Part shown: positions 43,563-46,188 of the stretch, piece by piece | How positions within the stretch are numbered: the first letter of the stretch is position 1 | Layout: each line of letters begins with the position of its first letter | Assembly (NCBI GenBank): GCA_019459485.1 | Contig: JAIBEZ010000036.1 | Location: 1-46,188, forward strand | DNA: 46,188 nt | Direction: 5' to 3' | DNA from: Prolixibacteraceae bacterium | GTDB lineage: Bacteria; Bacteroidota; Bacteroidia; Bacteroidales; Prolixibacteraceae | Translations under genes and position numbers: made by a program | Notes under the pieces: model-generated | What the model saw: the letters and a program-made list of their open reading frames with translations, nothing else | The model's database searches: none | What the model was told of the DNA's origin: nothing

Positions 43563-45317
43563 TTATTTTACAATTTCTTTGAAACGGGCTTCTTCGAAAT
43601 ATTTTGCAAACTCCATATCGGTAGCAGCAGTCTTTTTCAATTCAGGGTTCATTTTAACAGCGGTTTCAAGGCTTTCGTACATCAGGTTTTCTTTTGCTGT
43701 ACGTGCACCAACAACTGCTTTGAAGTATTCTTTCATGAAACAGCCTTCCCATGTACAGTTTTCCAACGATTTTAATGCGCCATTGTTATCGCCGGCAAGA
43801 ATCTTGGCCAGGCCTGTGTTTGGTGAGTCAGAATCGTTGAAATATTTAACCGCTTTTGCATATTCGCCTTTGATGATGCTTAAAATTCCAAGGTTGTTGT
43901 TAACAGCATCACCTGCTCCTGAAGCAGCTCCGAAATAGGTTTCAGCTTTAACCAAATCGCCATCTTTCAATGCAACAACGCCAAGGTTGTTTTTAATGAT
44001 AGGCTCGTTGTTTTTCAGTTTTTCAGCTTGTTCGAACAAACCTTTTGCATCGGCATATTTTTGTTGTTTAACCAATACCATTCCGGCGTTGTTGAAACCT
44101 CTCCAATCTTGTGGATAAACTTTCGTGAACGAGTTGTAGATGGCCAGTTTCTTATTGAGGTCGGTGGTTAAAGTAGCAGCATAAAGCAATTCTGCAGGGT
44201 TCAGTTTCGAAGGATCAGAATCGGCCAAAGCAGCAATTTCTTCGTCAGATTTTCCAATCAGGTCGATACTGGTGGTGAATTTTGAACGACGCAATTGCGG
44301 TAAAATTTCTTCGGCAACTCCGGTGAAAGCTGCTGAAAGGTTTTTGATTTCGCGTTCGCGAACTTCAGGATCGGTGTACATCGAAAGTACGCGAAGAATT
44401 AATTCTTTGTCCTGAATGTTGGATTTTTCCATCATTTCTTTGAATCCTTCCCAGTCTTCAGGAGTGAATTTGGTTTTAAATTCAGCTTCCACTTCAGATT
44501 TTTTCAATTCAGCAGTTAAGAATTTAGAAGAAGCTGCCTGACGGCTTTGTGCTAATTTTGTATTCAAATCCAATGCACCATCTGGTGAAGCGTAAGAAGA
44601 AACTTCCATACTTCTTAATTTTTTGTTTGGATCAAGCGCAATTGCTTTGTTGTATTCGTTCAGTTTTGCAATTTCGTCTTTGGTCAATTCTTCTTTACGA
44701 ATATCTGCTTTGTTGATCAGATATTTGATATCAGCAGTATATTCATCAGGAACCACACGCTGGAACTCGTCGATGTTTGGATCGTATTTGCCAGTGGTGT
44801 TTTTTTCACGGGTAACGCCAATAATCGGTGTTGGATAATTTACAACCAAAGTAGGAGTTGCAATTACGCCTTTGGCCAGGGGAATTGGAACAAAATCAAC
44901 GCTTTTTTTACCCTGTGAAGCGGTAATTCTCAACTCCAGATTTGATGCACGCATTGCTTCTTCGTAAGGAACTGCATCTTTGTACGCAAAACTTCCGCCG
45001 TTTGACAAAGAAATCACTTTGTTGTTGGCATTTACTTTTTCACCCTGAAGGGTGACCGATTCAAAGACTTGTTCGCCGCCCTGATATTTCAATACCGGTG
45101 TTGCAACCAATGTCGCTTTTTTGGCAAAATACTTTGCAGGGAATTTTCCGTCGATAGCAAGATCAACATTTCCTGCATGTGTTTCAAGAATTTCAGGAGT
45201 GGTTTTGAATTCAATCAGGTTTGCATTCTTTTTCATCTTCTGCAAACTTGCACAGCTGCTCAGCAAAACAGCCGCTAAGGCAAAAATGGCCAGTGGTTTT
45301 AGATTAATACTTCTCAT
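43563..45317 (-). CDS. TPR-containing lipoprotein
   Basis: 584 residues. A signal with lipobox LSSC (C22) anchors it outside the cytoplasm, probably to the outer membrane. The N-terminal ~190 residues are beta-rich. A middle part has KLRSMEVSSYASPDGALDLN followed by TKLAQSRQAASSKFL, which resembles an OmpA-like C-terminal domain in outline. TPR repeats fill about 380-520 (DWRGFNNAGMVLVKQQKYAD, NNEPIIKNNLGVVALKDGDL). The family recurs in Bacteroidota but has no assigned function. It has its own promoter and terminator. Confidence 0.82.
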   Translation of the reverse strand: MRSINLKPLAIFALAAVLLSSCASLQKMKKNANLIEFKTTPEILETHAGNVDLAIDGKFPAKYFAKKATLVATPVLKYQGGEQVFESVTLQGEKVNANNKVISLSNGGSFAYKDAVPYEEAMRASNLELRITASQGKKSVDFVPIPLAKGVIATPTLVVNYPTPIIGVTREKNTTGKYDPNIDEFQRVVPDEYTADIKYLINKADIRKEELTKDEIAKLNEYNKAIALDPNKKLRSMEVSSYASPDGALDLNTKLAQSRQAASSKFLTAELKKSEVEAEFKTKFTPEDWEGFKEMMEKSNIQDKELILRVLSMYTDPEVREREIKNLSAAFTGVAEEILPQLRRSKFTTSIDLIGKSDEEIAALADSDPSKLNPAELLYAATLTTDLNKKLAIYNSFTKVYPQDWRGFNNAGMVLVKQQKYADAKGLFEQAEKLKNNEPIIKNNLGVVALKDGDLVKAETYFGAASGAGDAVNNNLGILSIIKGEYAKAVKYFNDSDSPNTGLAKILAGDNNGALKSLENCTWEGCFMKEYFKAVVGARTAKENLMYESLETAVKMNPELKKTAATDMEFAKYFEEARFKEIVK

Positions 45318-45366
45318 AGTGTGTAATTATTAAATTTGTAATTTTAGTAATTTCGGTTAATGTTCA

Positions 45367-45374
45367 CAAAACTA
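45367..45374 (-). promoter_or_regulatory. -7 box of the TPR lipoprotein gene
   Basis: TAGTTTTG on the minus strand (TAnnTTTG), 50 bp upstream of the ATG. At the -33 position ATG stands for TTG. Confidence 0.45.
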
Positions 45375-45425
45375 GCATAAATTTTCCTTCTCTCATAATA
45401 AAAACGGCCTTTTAGGAACCGATTT

Positions 45426-46061
45426 TTAGAGTATAATCCTGTTTATTCCTTTTTCATATTGCTTTTCAAATATTGCAATATCGATTTTTTCAAAATCTCC
45501 GGGACGGTTAATAAAATCTATTCCATTGGTATCGATAACAAGTATTGGCAGGTCATTTTGTTGCCTGAAATAGCTAAAGTAACCCTGTGCGATTTTTTCA
45601 AGGTAGTCTTTCGATATATTCGTTTCGTAGCTGCGCCCTCTGAAAGCGATGTTTTTCAGCAACAAATCGGTATCCTTGTGCAAATAAACATACAAATCCG
45701 GCTTTGGCATTTTATCGTAAATGATGGTGAAAAATTGCCGGTAAAGATTGTATTCGTCAGGTTGCAAGGTGTTTTGAGCAAAAATCAGCGATTTCATGAA
45801 GTAATAATCAGAGATAGTGAAATTGCTGAACAGGTCGAAATGGCTCAACTCGCGGTTGAGTTGATTGTACCGCTCGGCCAGAAATGCCATTTCGAGCGGA
45901 AAAGAATATTGCTCCTGATTTTCGTAGAATTTAGGCAGGAACGGATTGTCGGCAAACTGTTCCAAAACGAGTTTCGCCTGGTATTTCTTACTGATCATCT
46001 GTGCCAGAGTAGTCTTTCCGGCTCCGATATTCCCTTCAATAACCAAATAGTTTATACTCAT
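45426..46061 (-). CDS. Deoxynucleoside kinase
   Basis: 211 residues from the ATG at 46061 (MSINYLVIEGNIGAGKTTLA); the open frame to 46139 crosses the poor-quality contig end. The P-loop is GNIGAGKTTLAQ (9-20). Then come the substrate-binding LEQFADNPFLPKFY, FLAERYNQLNREL, the ERS/DRS-like region and the lid (IAFRGRSYETNI). It phosphorylates deoxynucleosides in salvage; Bacteroidota copies are often annotated dAdo/dGuo kinase, but specificity is not readable. Confidence 0.92.
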   Translation of the reverse strand: MSINYLVIEGNIGAGKTTLAQMISKKYQAKLVLEQFADNPFLPKFYENQEQYSFPLEMAFLAERYNQLNRELSHFDLFSNFTISDYYFMKSLIFAQNTLQPDEYNLYRQFFTIIYDKMPKPDLYVYLHKDTDLLLKNIAFRGRSYETNISKDYLEKIAQGYFSYFRQQNDLPILVIDTNGIDFINRPGDFEKIDIAIFEKQYEKGINRIIL

Positions 46062-46099
46062 ATTCAAGGCATAAAAAAATCCCGGAGCATAGGTTGCAA

Positions 46100-46188
46100 A
46101 GTGAGGGGGGGGGGTGTTAGAAACACCCCGACGACCCACCCCAACAAAAAAAAATATAAATTTTAAAAAAAAAAAAAAAAAACAAAAA
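46100..46188. other. Low-quality contig end
   Basis: A run of ten G (46105-46114) continues into an 8-bp foldback (GGGGTGTT-AGA-AACACCCC), then AC-rich sequence and about 40 bases of nearly pure A/T ending in poly-A. This does not look like genome sequence of this organism and is probably an assembly or sequencing artefact. Confidence 0.65.

Noticed and set aside
46062-46139. N-terminal extension of the deoxynucleoside kinase
   Set aside because: It includes the poly-G run at the contig end; the P-loop protein starts normally at MSINYLVIEG.

Overview
The window is about 46 kb of chromosome from a member of the Bacteroidota. The signs are: the lpxC-fabZ fusion with lpxD and lpxA; promoters of the TTG-N19-TAnnTTTG type; A-rich leaders with little Shine-Dalgarno sequence; a type IX secretion (T9SS) sorting domain; and rimP-nusA-infB with a long Lys/Glu-rich IF-2. 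The large acyl-CoA dehydratase activase suggests an anaerobic or facultative lineage, and gene style fits the Marinilabiliales/Prolixibacteraceae, but that placement is inference. Both ends look like contig ends: the left edge cuts a gene, and the last ~90 bases are a G run, a foldback and poly-A.

Layout. 1-4500 is a sensory/surface locus on the minus strand: a receiver-PAS-PAS histidine kinase, a NarL/LuxR-type response regulator, a lone receiver protein, a small T9SS-sorted protein and a collagen-like protein cut by the window edge. A decayed paralogue of the T9SS protein lies upstream of the kinase. 4498-5334 has no recognisable gene but holds seven 42-bp tandem repeats. 5390-9931 (minus) is the lipid A operon: HD phosphohydrolase, lpxD, lpxC-fabZ, lpxA. 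10059-15214 (plus) is rimP-nusA-infB with a clear promoter, a leader hairpin and a terminator. 15239-20491 (minus) holds an M23 peptidase, a YitT-family membrane protein and leuS. 20894-22089 is a divergent nitroreductase/HxlR regulator pair with three operator-like repeats at 28-bp spacing. tRNA-Cys follows at 22182, then a zinc-dependent phospholipase C/nuclease-like protein, a DUF1456 protein, a PlsC-type acyltransferase and a secreted protein of unknown function.

25453-32351 is a seven-gene carotenoid cluster. On the minus strand crtD-like desaturase, cruF-like hydratase, crtW-like ketolase, acyltransferase and glycosyltransferase overlap one another; crtI-crtB point the other way. No lycopene cyclase is present. 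The gene set predicts a hydroxylated, desaturated, ketolated, glycosylated and acylated carotenoid, with at least one acyclic end.

32422-36379 (plus) holds lpxK overlapping a purine nucleoside phosphorylase gene by 62 nt, a lipoprotein with an oxidoreductase (Gfo/Idh/MocA) fold, and a macro-domain deacetylase. 36498-40874 is a 1458-residue tandem acyl-CoA dehydratase activase. 41133-43324 is an operon of a DsbA-like protein with a winged-helix-like tail, a DoxX protein and an extradiol dioxygenase. 43563-46061 holds a TPR lipoprotein and a deoxynucleoside kinase.

The most unusual items are the repeat arrays (22 bp x3, 28 bp x3, 42 bp x7), the decayed T9SS paralogue, the cyclase-free carotenoid glycoside-ester cluster, the 62-nt lpxK/pnp overlap, the fused activase and the DsbA/winged-helix fusion. 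No phage, insertion sequence, CRISPR array or defence system was seen.
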